A DNA stretch of 64,000 nucleotides from Clarireedia homoeocarpa (GCA_001465935.1 LNKV01000024.1:1-64000); one strand, 5' to 3'; positions 34,089 to 47,494 are shown, counted from the first letter of the stretch. Notes: generated by a model from the letters alone, not told the origin. A program made the numbers and translations.

Positions 34089-35835
34089 ATGGCGGTTCGT
34101 GCTCAGTTTGAGAATTCTAATGAGTGAGTTTTTTTCTTCTCTTCTTTTGCTGTTTTACTGTTCCTAGAGGGGCGGGCCTGAAGTGGTGAGTTATGGAGGG
34201 GGAAGTTGTGGGTAAGTGATGAGGGACGACGAGGAAGAGGGCGCAATACCCCGCTGTGGTAAATACCCTCAGGCGGTGCGCAAGGAGCTGTTGTTCTTGT
34301 GGCAATGAGGGATGGGTGCGAAGAAGAGCGCGCGCTGTGCGTGCGATGAACTGAATTGAGGGGAGGGTGGTAATGGCAGGGTAGTTTGATGTTTTGCGCT
34401 GCGAGTCGACACAACAGATAGATAGATGGACGGATGCATGCGCATTAACATCTCCCATCTCTCTCTACCCCAACTTCGATGAATGCCGGATGAGGCATTG
34501 CGGACGATCAATTGTCTTTCTTTCCCCCCGCCCTCCCCCCCGGCTTTCTCGGGGATTTTTCACAAGAGATGAAATTGTGATTGTATAAAGGCTAACATGT
34601 GTAATACAGAGTCGGTGTCTTTTCCACTTTGACGAATTCGTATGCGCTGGTGGCGGTTGGTGCGAGTGAGAATTTCTATAGGTATGTGTTGGTGCTTTAT
34701 ATATGGTGGAGGGGGCCTGAATGGTATGAGGTTGGGCAGAAGAGATGTGTGATAAAGAGACTAGAGAATGATGAGGTGCTACATTGGGAATTGTTGGCGC
34801 GGTGCGGGGTATGAGGGTGGTGATGTTGAGAGGGGATGAGATTGGATTGAGCTGGGAGAGGACGAGATGATGATACGAATTGGATTACATTTCAATGAAT
34901 GAAGAATGGTTACTGACTCTTCTAAACAGTGTCTTCGAAGCAGAACTCCAAGATGTTATTCCGATTTGTCATGCGACGATTGCGGGAACAAGAATTATTG
35001 GAAGATTAACTGCTGGGTAGGTTTTTCTCATTCTATATTCTGCTCATGGGTTTGGATTATGGGTTGCAGAACTTTGGTAGAGGTTCGACATGGTGGTTTG
35101 TGCTGAGAATAATGGGAGGGGTGAAGCAGACGATCATGAGATGACGATGGGGATGATGGGTTGAAATTTGTATGAATCACTGCTAACGAGCACGCGCGCG
35201 CAGAAACAAAAAAGGTCTTTTGGTTCCAACAAGCACCACGGATCAAGAGTTACAACACTTGAGGAATAGTTTACCGGATTCGGTGAAGATACAGGTATGT
35301 TTCTCTTCTACTTCTATCCTTAAGTCGACCCATTTGGCTAGGTTTTTCTTTATCAATAAAATGCTAACATATTGAACAGAGAATAGAAGAACGTCTCTCA
35401 GCTCTGGGAAATGTCATAGTCTCCAATGACCATGTCGCCCTTGTTCACCCCGATCTCGAACGTGAAACGGAAGAAATAATCGCCGATGTCCTTGGTGTCG
35501 AAGTTTTCCGTCAAACCATCGCCGATAACGTTCTTGTTGGATCATACATGGCATTGTCAAATCAAGGAGGAATCGTACACCCAAAAACCTCGATCCAAGA
35601 TCAAGATGAACTGAGCTCGTTATTACAAGTCCCACTTGTGGCGGGTAGTGTCAACAGAGGTAGTAGTGTGGTGGGTGCGGGTATGGTGGTTAATGATTGG
35701 ATGGCGGTAACCGGGCTGGATACTACAGCCACGGAGCTGAGTGTAGTGGAGAGTGTGTTCAGGTTGGGTGAGGGCCAGGCTCCGGGGAATATTTCGGGGG
35801 CAAATAAGGATAGTATGGTGGAGAGTTTCTATTAG
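34089..35835 (+). CDS. tif6: Eukaryotic translation initiation factor 6 (eIF6)
   Basis: Five exons: 34089-34123, 34610-34681, 34930-35016, 35204-35294, 35380-35835, giving 246 residues, the standard eIF6 length. The protein begins MAVRAQFENSNEVGVFS, continues LTNSYALVAVGASENFYS, then PICHATIAGTRIIGRLTAGN, NKKGLLVPTSTTDQELQHLR, SNDHVALVHPDLERETEEII and LVGSYMALSNQGG. All are hallmark strands of the five-fold pentein barrel. eIF6 binds the nascent 60S subunit in nucleolus and cytoplasm, blocks premature 40S joining, and is released by the Sdo1/Efl1 GTPase system. Introns 1-3 are long for this genome (486, 248 and 187 bp), whereas most others here are 45-80 bp. Confidence 0.96.
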
Positions 35836-37160
35836 ATGAGCGGATATGAGGTTGAGGTTGTCGATATGGATGTAAGGGGAAACAATTGAGCATTGAAGTC
35901 AGTAATGGAGAGGATGGAGTTTCTCTTGGAGGTGGATTTACTTCTACTTCCTGGGTAAGCTGTTCATTGCAAATCCAGTCTGGTCTATGGAATGACCTTG
36001 GAAGGAACGGAGATGCGTGGTCATTGAGAAGTTTCCTAGCCTCAGCAGGTTTCTCGATGGATTTGCTTCATCAATTCATGACTGGCGGCAGCAGGTTGAA
36101 TTCCTTTTGGGAGGCTCTATCTTTATTGAAAGGGGTTTCTTAAAGGGTATGATAGATAGCACGGCATATGCATATATCATTTTACCTGCGTAGATTGCTG
36201 CATTTATGTGTGAACAACCGTTGTTGAGTATGAAAAGTCAGTTAGCTTGTATATGTGATGTGATGCGATGACATGTTCATGGTTGACCTGAACTTAAACT
36301 TGATATCCTGTTTTCTTATATCTAGACATACATTTTAATATTGCTACATTCTCAACTTCAACTGTCTCTATTGCGGTTGTTGGATTTGGCCCGCCCTATT
36401 CGGAAATACCGGCTATTCATCAATATTGATGAGTAGCCCATCTCATTGGTTAATATTAACGAATGGACCCCCGATATCCAAATGGTGCATCCCACATGAA
36501 TAAGCCGGACGTTCCTATGGTGAACAGTAGTGAGTTCTCTCTCCCCTTGGCTTATGTTGCTGTTCATGTGCAGTGCATGGCTTTGAGGATTGAGCTGTCA
36601 GATTGAGTGAGGCTGGGAGGGAGACCTTACCCTCCCTTGGAATATGTCAATACGAAGTATAAGTATAACCTCAGGAGATAGGCTGGTAGCCGCCCAGTCA
36701 GATTTCGGGGCCCATTGCGCAATGCTGACCAATGGTGTAAGTATTCGGGGGATATTTACGAATTGGGACGTGTGTGGGTGTGGATTGTGGCACGTGACTC
36801 TCGCGTTTCATTGACTTGACTTGACTTGACTTGGCGCGATCTTCACTTCTTCACTTTTGATGGGATTTATTTCTACCAAGGAGGTTGTTGAAATTCATAT
36901 TGTGGAGAAACCTGTATTTTTTTTTTTTTTTTTTTTTTTTTGTCTTCGGTTTATGTGATAGGATAGGGTACAATAAGTGAGTGATGTATGATGATGATGA
37001 TTTTGTGATGAAGGATGAGTTAGTTGATTTGATTTGATTTGATTTGATGCGATTCGATTTTGATTGATTGAGTAGGCAAGTGGGATTTATTAAGTCTTTG
37101 TTGATGAGATAGGACAGGAGAGAGTATTAATTTACGTCATTTGAGGAAGAGAGTGGGTGG
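35836..37160. other. Intergenic, 1.3 kb
   Basis: No gene is supported. Contains a TTGAC pentamer run (about 36813-36832) and a 27-T homopolymer at 36917-36943 in the likely promoter region of the next gene. Confidence 0.4.
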
Positions 37161-40100
37161 ATGTGTGCGTTGAATAGAGGTGAGATGGTGGACGTTGAAA
37201 TTGAGGGTGCTGGGGAGATGGGGGTGGGGGAACCAGTGAGGAAGAGCGGGACGGAGATGGAGATGGAGATGGAGGCATTGGAGGGGACGTATGACAATGC
37301 TAACTTGGGGAATGCGGATGAGAAGCAGGGAGACGGTGATGAGAGGGTGAATGTTATTATGGGATGTGGGAATAGAGATGAAGCTGGAGGTGGAGATGGT
37401 TATGACGACGGCGAGGGCGTTGTGGTTACGGGAGATGGTAATTTGAGTGGTGGGAGTAATGATGTCGCGAGTGGCGCAATTGGAGAGATACTGGTGCATG
37501 GAGATGTACAGGATGTGGGTATGAATATGGAAAATAAGGAAGGGGAAAGGATAGATCCTGGTATTGAGCACACGAAAGCTGAGAGTGATGTTGGTATCGA
37601 GGATGCTCTTGATACCAACTCGGTACCATTGGACGGCGATGCAATTGGCCCTCCAACTTTCGACACTACAACAGAGGATTTCAATCCAGCTACTAATTCT
37701 ACGCATTCGATCACAAATGACGTCCAATCATCATCCATCTCCGACAAGGTCGTTATGGTCGAGGCTCCTATAGATGAGCCCAGCGACAAAGAGACGGAAA
37801 ATCACGTCGAACCCGAAAATTGGATTCCAGAAAATATACGTTTCCTCAACAAAACCGAACTCGAAAGTCTCGAAGGTTTACCAGCTCCAATGCCTTCTCT
37901 TGAATCCTCTCCAACCAAAGCTCTGACCACAACGCAGGATTCGAGCCTTGCCGACCAAGTATCATGCGATGAACAGATAGAGGAAGAACTGGTCTTGCCA
38001 GCTTTACCGAAAGAACAAGGAGCTGTCGAGGTGAAGAAAGCAGAGATTCCGGACAGCGATGCGTTTACGGAGTCGAGTGTACAGAGTCCACGGGAATTGG
38101 ATGGAAATGGGGGTTCGTCGCCGGTGCTGCCGAAATATAGGAATGCAGAAATGAATGATGGAGATGGGGATGGAGATGGAGATGCAGGGGCAGGACAGAG
38201 TGGGAGAGTCATGAGCTCATTTGGTAGAAGGTGCGAGACGAGTGATGAGGTGGATATGTTGATAGTTGATGAGGGTGTTGGGATTGATAAGGTGGCAGGT
38301 GGGGAAAAGAGGGCACAGGAGGGGATTGGTGATGACGGAATCAGTCTGCCCGTCACACAAGACCTTGCGGTCGTAACAGAACAATCTGCCGAGGCAGTTG
38401 AGCGGTTACAAAATCAGTTTGCAATGGCATCCGGAGAAATTCCAGCAAACTCGTCAGAAACATACGGAGTAGATGAGGAGGTTTCTACCTCTCCGACTCA
38501 GAAGAGAGCAAAGAAGAGAGGAAGACCGCCTGGACGGAAGAGTTCTGGCCTTATCATCGACAGGGATGAAGATCAACAGCCTGCCGCGAAGAAAACCAAA
38601 ATCGATGAACTCATGCCTGATCCACCGATGGAAGAAGTGGATGCAGAGGAGGATGCACCTGTGAAGACGCCAGTAATAGAAAAGAAGAAGCGAGGACGAC
38701 CGACTGGAAGAACGGCGTCACATTTGTCTGTCAATAACTTAGAAGATGATGACGTGGATGATATGTTAGTGAAGGAAATTTTGGCGGTGGAAGCCATATC
38801 AACGGCGGAAGAGGCTCTGAATACAAACTCAGCTAGTGAGGAGTTGCCAGATGAAGCAGAAGATGACAAAAAACAAACAGTGACAAGACTGTTGGTTAAT
38901 GACTCTGAAGATGATGAAGAAGAGACGCCGTCGCCAGTGAAAATGGCATCGGTAAAAGCCGCAGAATCAATGTCGTTGAATGGTGGTTTTGATGGTCAAA
39001 ATCCAGCTACAGAAGCAACAGAGATCTCTTTTGTGGGTGAAGCTGCTGTTGATCAACCACCAGTTCAAGAGAAGAGACGAGGAAGACCAGCTGGAAGGAA
39101 AGCTTCTACACTGTCGGCAATAAAGGAGACTGCGGAGGGCGACTCAGTTATGGAAGATTCGATGGCAATCGATGCACCTTCAGTTGGGGCTGGAGAGGAG
39201 ACGCAGCAATCTACTACGAGTAAAGAGGGAGATGATGAACTAACCAACATCATAATTTCAACTCCATCGGTAGAAAAGAAGAAAAGAGGCCGACCGGCGA
39301 AAAGAAAAGCCAGTACGCTTTCCACTAATGGAGAAGAGGACACCGAGGCCGAGCTCCCACTAGATACGGTATCTGATGAGCCTACTCTTGGTGAAATGAT
39401 CGATGGAGTAGATAAAGCTCTGAAATTAGGCACCGACTTTCCACTAACATCATCAAAGGGAGGCAGACCACCAGAAAGTAAAAGATATAAACTTTCTGAT
39501 AATCGAGAAGATGAAGTAGATGCCCCTTGGTTATCAGATCCTGGAACCGTTGAGGATACCTCGATGGATAGTCATATCTCACCGCCAGAAAAAAAGAAAA
39601 GAGAAAGACCTGCGGGAAGGAAAGTTTCTGAGATCAATGCAAAGACAAGTGTTCCTCTGGGAGATGCCCATCAGGGTATAGATGAACTGGCAGCTGGGGT
39701 CGTACACGAGGATGAATCCCCAAATACTGCATCGGCGGACAAGAAACGAAGAGGTCGGCCTCCCCTGAAGAAGGACCAAACTTTTGGCACGGGGCAGGTT
39801 GACCTTGGCCTGGAGCAGAATTCAGACGTCGGCTTTAGTGGAGAAAATGGTGGGAACGAAGACGCAGGCGCAACGGCAATAAGACAAGAGGGTGAGAAGG
39901 GAGGGATGTCTCTTGATGTTAAGAAAAGAGGAAGGCCGTCTGGATCTGCCACCGAGGGGAAAGAAACCACCAGAGAGCCAGAGCCTAATGAAAAGGACGA
40001 AGATTTTTCTGAAGATACAAAATCCCCGGCAAAGACTACAGATTCAAACACTCCTGACGTGCAGATGACAGAGGAAGAGGGAACAAAAAGTTCAAGCAAG

Positions 40101-40545
40101 GATTCTGGAAATTCTGCTGGTTCAAACGCGTCACCATCTCCATCGCAGAATAACGATATCCTTTTTACAGAACTGAAACGTAGCAAAATGGTATGTCTCT
40201 TTTCCCTTCCACTCATTCCTTGCCCTTCGTTCTCCCTTCTTTCTTTTCCTTATCCATTCCAAAAACACTCAAATAAATTCCCCCGCCTTCTAGTTATCCC
40301 TCAAATACCGTATCTCCGCCCTCCGAACCGAGCTCCTATCCAAGCGCAAGCATCTCGAAGAAGCGAAAAAAGATCTCCGCGCCCCGGCCAACGAAACAGT
40401 TAAGAATCATATACGCTTGTTGCATGAGTATAACGATATCAAGGACGTGGGACAGGGGTTGTTGGGTATGATTGCGGAAAATAGGGGGGTGAGGATTGGG
40501 CAGTTGTATAGTGAGGGGGAGTTTGGTGTGGAGAGGGGGGATTAG
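37161..40545 (+). CDS. Multi-AT-hook protein with C-terminal Swi5 domain
   Basis: Two exons, 37161-40190 and 40294-40545, giving 1093 residues. MVDVEIEGAGEMG at 37188 is an alternative start. The first 440 residues are acidic and disordered. Residues about 450-930 carry seven or eight AT-hook-like motifs spaced 45-130 residues apart: KKRGRPPGRK (451), KKRGRPTGR (509), RRGRPAGRK (638), KKRGRPAKRK (708), a weak GGRPPESK (766), RERPAGRK (812), RRGRPPLKK (863) and KKRGRPSGS (922). The intron joins RSKM to LSLKYRISALRTELLSKRKH, and the end reads HIRLLHEYNDIKDVGQGLLG then AENRGVRIGQLY. This is the Swi5 (Sae3) domain, the small partner that with Sfr1 loads and stabilises Rad51/Dmc1 filaments. Classical Swi5 proteins are about 85-230 residues, so the long AT-hook extension is unusual. 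Splicing at GTATGT/CTTCTAG is clean. Confidence 0.85.
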
Positions 40546-41814
40546 GACGGGAGGTGAACGTAAAGGTAGGGGAAGTCAGAGTGGAAGATATTGGGGAAGA
40601 TAGGGGTCAGATGTAGAAGTGGGTGTTTGCTGGATGGATGGACGGATGGATGTGTGGATAATTGCAGGTGCGATTTACTCGTCAAGGAAAAAAGAGCAGA
40701 AGGGTAAATGGGAATTCTACGAAGTCAATATTTATGATATCATTTGGCTTTAGTACTTATATTAGCTAGAAGTACGTGTCTGCAACTCACTTGCTTACAA
40801 GATTACATAGCCACGAATCTACAAGTGCTGAGCTAGGCTGGGTAGATCAAGAGTAGTTGATTTCCATATACTTTTCTTGCTTGGTATTCCCCAAACCAAA
40901 ACTTCCAAGTTTTCACTATTTATTACTTTATCTATCTATCTACGGTATAGTTTACTTGCAAAGAGAAAAGAAGAAAAGGAGAAAAAGAAAGCGAATGCTT
41001 ACTTTACTGACCGGCGATAAAAAGTACAGCAGCTGTTAGTTCAGTTGCAATCATCATGGGACCTAACCTAGGACCACCCATCACCGGCCCGGTCTAGAAC
41101 ACTCACTTCTTCGCATCATATTGTGCCGAACCATAGCTACAGTATGACCAAAACATCAGCCCTACGTATAGTACGATCACAGCCCTACGATCTGATCTAG
41201 TCACGAGTATACACACCATACCATAACATAACATAACATAACATAACCATGGTCCATGGGAATACCATCTGTGATCTATGACCTATGACCTATGATTTTA
41301 CATATAAATTAAAGTTGAGTTCGCTCAGTCTATATGTTCGCGCTATTTAATCCACCTTCGGATATACAGAAAAATAAAGTCTTACGGTACTATGGGAGAT
41401 CGGTCCCAGAGAATGAAATGCATATATGAATCGGATATTTTTTCATAGCTGAACTTCGAATGAAGAATTTACCTTTGTGCTCTTCTTCGACTTATTTGTT
41501 ATATTTGTGATACGTGAATGCAAGTTGAGGAGTTTATATCTTCTTTTCTTTTCTTTTTTTTCTTGAGAAGGAAAATTCTTCAACTATTTGGTTGTGAAGA
41601 TTTGTGGAAGAAAGAAAGGAGGGTTATACAAGGAAGGAGACATACTGCATCGACGCTGAATATTGAGAGTTGGGACGGGACAGTGGGGAAAATCAACTGG
41701 GCTCAATCATTTTTGAGAAAGATTACCCTTCTCTCCAGGAAGGCACAGAATAATATCCTCAAGCCACTTTACATCCGCATACCTTAGAACAGCCACCAAC
41801 CACCTACATCAACC
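40546..41814. other. Intergenic, 1.3 kb
   Basis: No gene is supported. Contains an ACATA pentamer run near 41222-41246 and other AT-rich sequence. An open frame at 41518-41787 lacks features. Confidence 0.4.
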
Positions 41815-43888
41815 ATGGCTGTCCAACAAGTCCCGCTCGCAACAGAGAAAATCCTCCTACGCTCATACAAACTCAAGCCTACATCCCCTGCCCCCAAGAA
41901 GAGAAAGAAGAAGACTCGGAAGCAGCCCCACAATAATCGTTATGATGATCCTGATCATCCATTAGCGCAGATGTCGGATACGGATACGGGAGATGAAGAA
42001 GTGGATGAGTATGAAGAGAGGAAGTTGCGATTGAATCCGTATGAGTGGACGGATTCGTCGCTTTTGGAGGTGGATGATAGGGTGAGGTTGCAGGTGGGGA
42101 TCGAGAAGAGGAAGGAGAAGTTGAAGGAGAGAAAGAGTGCTTTGAGGTGGGGAGTTAGTGTTGAGGAGGGGGACGGGGATGGGGATGGGGATGGGGATGA
42201 GGATGATAATGAAGAGGTGGAGGAGAAGTTGACGAGAGATGTGATGGCTGCTTCTCGGGGGGGTCGAGTTGGAGAGATCAGTGCTTCAAGAGAAGCAAAA
42301 GAGACTGTTATGCTTAGGAATACAGTAAAAGAAGACAAGGAAGAAGAACAAGAAGAGGGGAGGTCATGGGAGAAAGACGAAATGGCTTCTTTTCTAGATG
42401 ATAGCCATGGCAGAGTTAATGCGCCATGGCAAGTTGAACAGCAAGGCCTAATTGGGAGTCCGGCAAAAGAGTATGACGAAGCAGAGGCAGAGGAGGAGGA
42501 AGAGGAGGAGGAAGAGGAGGAGGAAGAGGAGGAGTGGGTCAAAGAAGTACTGGCTTCTTTTGCAGAAGATGACACTGAGAATAGTAGCGGAACCAGGGGC
42601 ATGAAGAGAAGTATGTCAAGCGGATATTCAGTACATACTGCGCGTTCTATTTCGTCTTTAATTAAAACCCAACTCAAAGGTGCGATGAGTGTACCTTCTC
42701 GCCGGCCGAGTAGCAGGGCGAAGGGGAAAGGAAAAGGGGCTTCGGATGAGTCTACAAACAGTCAATGGCAAAGTCTAGAAGTAGTAAGTTCATAACTGAA
42801 AGCACATGTTGAAACATAATTGCATATGCTCCTGCGAGAGTAATGCTGATGCATCGCAGACCATTGAAGAGGAAGAGGATGAGAATGAGAATGAGAATGA
42901 GAATGAGGATGAGGGTGATGATGAAGAAGAGCAAATCGCAACTCGTGTTCCGAAGTTCGCCCTCAGACAGGGCGGACCGAATATCGCATCCCGTGAGGGG
43001 AAAAGTGGGGCGGCTTTGGAAGATCTTATACATCGTGATGTCTCAATTGCAGATCATTTGATGGGACATTTAAACTCTTTCCTGATTCACAACCAAATCA
43101 TAAACTCATTCTTACACAATTCTATTGCCAACGACACCGTATCTGTACCGACAACTGAATTGACCTCCAGTTTACACACAAAATCAAACGTTCGTAATAC
43201 AGAATCGGATATCATTGCGCCAGAAAGAGACAAGGGATTAGAAGAGGGATCGGACTTCCGTGCACATTCGCCAACATCATCCCGCTGGTCCTTCCCCCCG
43301 ACCGACGAGCTCATGCCCGCGATAGAAGGGGGGCTTTCCAGTGAGGCGACCCAGGAGAATAATGATACACCTCCTATAAAATACCAAGAACGTCTGGCAG
43401 AACTCGATGATTTGCTGGCTGGGCAGAAAGCCAATCTTCATATCCACATGTGGTCAAACGACATTCGGTCCCGTAGCATGGACGCATTGAGGGACGCGAG
43501 AATGGCAGAAACAATCAGCGAGGAGGAGGGAGAAATGGAAGCGGAGATTCATCGGGTCGCGAGACTGAAGGCGAAAATCGCGTTCTGGAAGAAATACGGC
43601 TCTCCTTCAAAGGCACACTCGATGTGTGATGACCAGCCTAAATACAATGGGAAGATGCCAACGGTTCCAATGTTCGTTCGGGATGTAGAGGAGGTCCCTG
43701 AGGAGCATTGGGGAAAGATGGAGGAGGTATGGGCCAGGGATGCGGAGGCACGTCTGCAAAGGGATGGATGGAATGGGAGGCCGGCGGGGAGATTAAGACG
43801 ATTAATGAATACAGTGGGATTAGAGGCTAGAGAGACGAAGTTTACAAGGACCTTTATGAAAGAGAGGAGTTGTTGGGCAAACGACTGA
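41815..43888 (+). CDS. Acidic, low-complexity fungal protein
   Basis: Two exons, 41815-42783 and 42860-43888, joined in frame (SLEV then TIEEEEDE), giving 665 residues. Visible features: a basic start (KKRKKKTRKQ, about residue 28), a conserved-looking RLNPYEWTDSSLLEVDDRVR, Gly-Asp repeats, a pure Glu run (about residues 225-240), and Asn-Glu repeats straight after the intron. The C-terminal half is more ordered: KYQERLAELDDLLAGQKANL, a helical EEEGEMEAEIHRVARLKAKI, and WGKMEEVWARDAEARLQRDG. No known domain is recognised and there is no signal peptide or membrane helix. Repeat-like acidic runs suggest length variation between strains. Confidence 0.75.
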
Positions 43889-44735
43889 AGACATATGGAT
43901 CGTAGAGGATATCGACTTCTGGTAATTACTTATATAAGATGAAAGTCAATTTCCGGACTTTGGCGTTGGGAGGAGGGAGGTTATTGGATATGGGGTTTGA
44001 GGTTTGGGGGGTTAGACATTGGGTAGGATACTGGCTGGAGAATTCTGGATATAGGATATAGGACATAGGACATAGGACATAGGACATAGAATACTGGGTA
44101 ATTTGTATATTGCTAATAGAATTGTCAGTGGAGAAGCGAAACACGGAATGAATCGACATTATCTTGATGGGTCACAAGAGTCATGAAGGTGTGGAAAAGG
44201 GTGAAGTTCGGATGAAATGAAGATACACAATGGCCACAATACAATGATATCGGGGTGGACTTGCTTGACGGAGACTAGCTCAGGATCAGACCCTGGATTT
44301 GCCATCAAACACCAGCCCCTCTCCCCTCTTGGAATTTCACTCCAATCCCCTCGTCGATGCAACTATTTCATTTCTTCGGCAGGATCTGCAGATGGGAATA
44401 GTATCACAATTGAATCGACGTTTACTCCCCTCCAACACCATTGATTGTACACAGTCGACAAGGCCAACCCTACGACATCAATCAGTCAATCCCTCAACAA
44501 AGAATCATCCAACCACTACAGATACTTAGGTAACTTCAACCTCCGCGCCCTGACACACCCCAGTCTAGTTTCTGCGTCATCAGATAACCCTAGGACTGAC
44601 CCCACTCCATAACTGCAGCTAGAGTCGAAAGCTACGAATACAAAAGCGTAGTAACCCCTCTTTGCCAGTTCATCTTACCTCAATTCTCACGATCGGTTCA
44701 TTTCTTTCATTTCTTTCCCTTTTTATCATAACACA
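43889..44735. other. Intergenic, 0.85 kb
   Basis: No gene is supported. An (ATAGGAC)n repeat lies at about 44049-44089. T/C-rich sequence just before 44736 is typical of a fungal promoter. Confidence 0.4.
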
Positions 44736-46299
44736 ATGGCGTCTCTCAGAGCAGCGGCGCGATTGCGTCCATTGACCACACGAGTCCTTCCCCGAGCCCC
44801 TCGATCATATGCTACAGCAACCGCATTCAAGAGCTCTGGAGCCTCTAGCGAACAGCCTTTCTTCCCCGATGAACCGTCGGCTCCAATTGTTAAGACGGCC
44901 ATTCCTGGTCCGGAAAGTAAGAAGGCGATTGAGGAGTTGGACAAGGTTTTCGATACACGAAGTTTGAATATGCTTGCGAATTACCAGAAGAGTTACGGTA
45001 ACTACATAGCTGACCCGGATGGAAACGTGCTGTTGGATGTGTATGTCACTCGATACTCGCGGGAGATAGACATGAGCTAATGGTACTATTAGGTACGCAC
45101 AGATTGCGTCGATTCCAGTAGGATATAGCAACCCAGCGCTTCTCGAAGCTGCTGCTTCTCAGCAAATGGCATCTGCGCTTATCAACCGCCCTGCGCTCGG
45201 AAACTTCCCATCTCATGACTGGGCCTCGATTCTCAAGACTGGTATCTTGAAGGTTGCACCAAAAGGTCTCGATCAAGTCTTCACGGCAATGGCTGGATCC
45301 GATGCCAATGAGACTGCATACAAAGCCGCATTTATGTGGAGGCGACAACAAGAACGTGGCGGTGCACATGTAGAGTTCTCTGAAGAAGATATCGCATCAT
45401 CTATGCTCAATCAAGCACCAGGTGCACCACAACTATCCATTCTATCATTCAAGACGGCCTTCCACGGTAGACTCTTTGGATCTCTCTCCACCACCCGCAG
45501 CAAACCCATCCACAAACTTGATATTCCCGCTTTCGACTGGCCACAAGCCACCTTCCCCCTCCTAAAATACCCCCTCGAAGATCATGTTGAAGAAAACGCC
45601 CGCGCCGAACAAGAAGCCCTTGCAGACGTTGAGCGTCTCATCACCACGCACCACCTCCCACCATGCGCCGTCGTTGTCGAACCAATCCAATCCGAGGGTG
45701 GTGACAACCACGCCTCACCCGCCTTCTTCCGCGGTCTCCGTGCCCTCACAAAGAAGCACAACGTGCTAATGATCGTCGACGAAGTCCAAACCGGCGTCGG
45801 CGCCACGGGCAAATTCTGGGCCCACGACCACTGGAACCTCGACACACCCCCCGACATGGTAACCTTTTCCAAAAAGGCCCAAACCGCCGGATACTACTAC
45901 GGCAACCCAGAGCTGCGCCCCAACAAACCCTACCGCCAATTCAACACCTGGATGGGCGACCCCGCGCGCGCCATCCTCTTCCGTGCCATCATTCAAGAAA
46001 TCGAACGTCTAAACCTCGTCGAGAACACAAAAAATGTAGGCGAATACCTGTACGAAGGAATTGCGAGTCTGGGACAGAAGTACCAGGGGGAAGTGCAGAA
46101 TCTGAGAGGCAAGGGACAAGGAACGTTCTTGGCATTTGACAGTCCGCGACGGGATGAGGTGCTGAAGAAGGCCAAGAGTGTGGGGATTAATATTGGGGGG
46201 AGCGGGGAGCGGGCGGTGAGGTTGAGGCCGATGTTGATTTTCCAAAAGAGGCATGCGGATTTATTGTTGGAGGGGTTGGAGAAGATTTTTAAGTCGTGA
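44736..46299 (+). CDS. 4-aminobutyrate aminotransferase, mitochondrial
   Basis: Two exons, 44736-45040 and 45093-46299 (52-bp intron), giving 503 residues. The N-terminus (RAAARLRPLTTRVLPRAPR) is a basic, amphipathic mitochondrial presequence. The remainder is a class-III PLP aminotransferase: NYQKSYGNYIADPDGN, AGSDANETAYKAA, SEGGDNHASPAFF, the PLP-ring Asp in MIVDEVQTGVGATG (about residue 331), and the PLP-lysine in VTFSKKAQTAGYYY (about 362-363). GABA-transaminase-specific features are the NTWMGDPARA block and the SEGGD motif. It converts GABA plus 2-oxoglutarate to succinate semialdehyde plus glutamate in the GABA shunt (UGA1/GatA type). Full length, no lesions seen. Confidence 0.95.
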
Positions 46300-47492
46300 A
46301 GGGAGAAGGTTTGTGGTTGTGGAGTAGGAGGGGAAGAGAAGGGAAAGGAGTAGAAGGAAAAAGATGTGAGGGAGAGGGGGATGGTAGGAGGAAGATCATA
46401 TGGATTGGAAATGTGAAATGATAGGAACGGGAAGCAAAATTGCGGGATCTGGTTATGAGATGAGATGAGATGAGATGAGATGAGATGAGATGAGATGATA
46501 TCATGTTTTATGCGTGCGTGCGTGCGTGCGTGTTACATCGTCGACCTCCTAGTCACGTGGAAGTGGTAGAAGACAGTAGGTTGTGTATTGAAGCAGTCAA
46601 GTAGGGGATTAAACGGAGGTAATGTCGATTGCTAAGCTAACCAAGTAATGAAATTACCATTCGAGTTGAGTTGAGCACGAAGCTCCATATACTAAGAAAA
46701 TACTGTCTGTCTGCTTAACTTATATAGATAGACCTTTGTTCTCAAGGAGCGCTCAGGATCCTCTCGCTCCAAGGGTCAGTCAGGTCATATGATTGACTTC
46801 CTATATAGTATGGTAGGGGTAGGTAGGTTCTACTATGACTAACTTGGCAACCAAAGAAAGAAATGAGCCTAAGTAAGACAGACACATGTTATGTTATGTT
46901 CCCCCTGGATTCGTAACAGTGCATGCGTGCATGCGTCTGATGCGAACGAACGAAACTGTTTATATACTTTGATAATGATGATAATGATATATATATATAG
47001 CAGTATAACCTCAGCGACAAGTAAAGAAAGAAAGTAAAGAAAGGAAAGCTTGTGTTAGGCTATGGCTATGAGATACGCATGATATGAAGAAGGATTTTGG
47101 ATTTGGATGAGGATGTTTGTTGGATATACAGAGAGGGAGGGGAGGGGGGAAGGGGGGAGGGGGGCAGATAGCATAGCGTTGCTAGATAAATAAAAGTAAA
47201 ATATTGCATTGTATTGTATTGCATTGTATTGCGATCATCTACAATTATACTTGTAGTTAGTTGTGGTTGTGGTTGTGGTTGTGGTTGTGGTTGTGGGTAT
47301 AGTGATACTGCTGCAGGATAAGATGGGCAAGGCAGGGCATGGCATGGCACGACACAACACAGGTGGTTAATTGGATGGTTGGAATGGAAAGGGCTAACTA
47401 ACTTGTTGAGAAAGGGCTTGGGGTTGGGCTTGGGGTTGGGGTTGTTATGTTGCGCTGGGTTGGGTTGGGTTGGGTTGAGTTGGGTTGGGTTT

Positions 47493-47494
<2 letters not shown>

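Noticed and set aside
41955..42677. 240-codon minus-strand open frame
   Set aside because: Antisense of the Glu-rich coding exon; poly-Ser mirrors poly-Glu.
47456..47490. Telomere-like G-rich repeat
   Set aside because: The unit is GGGTT with variants, not the TTAGGG of filamentous fungi, and it is internal among other microsatellites.
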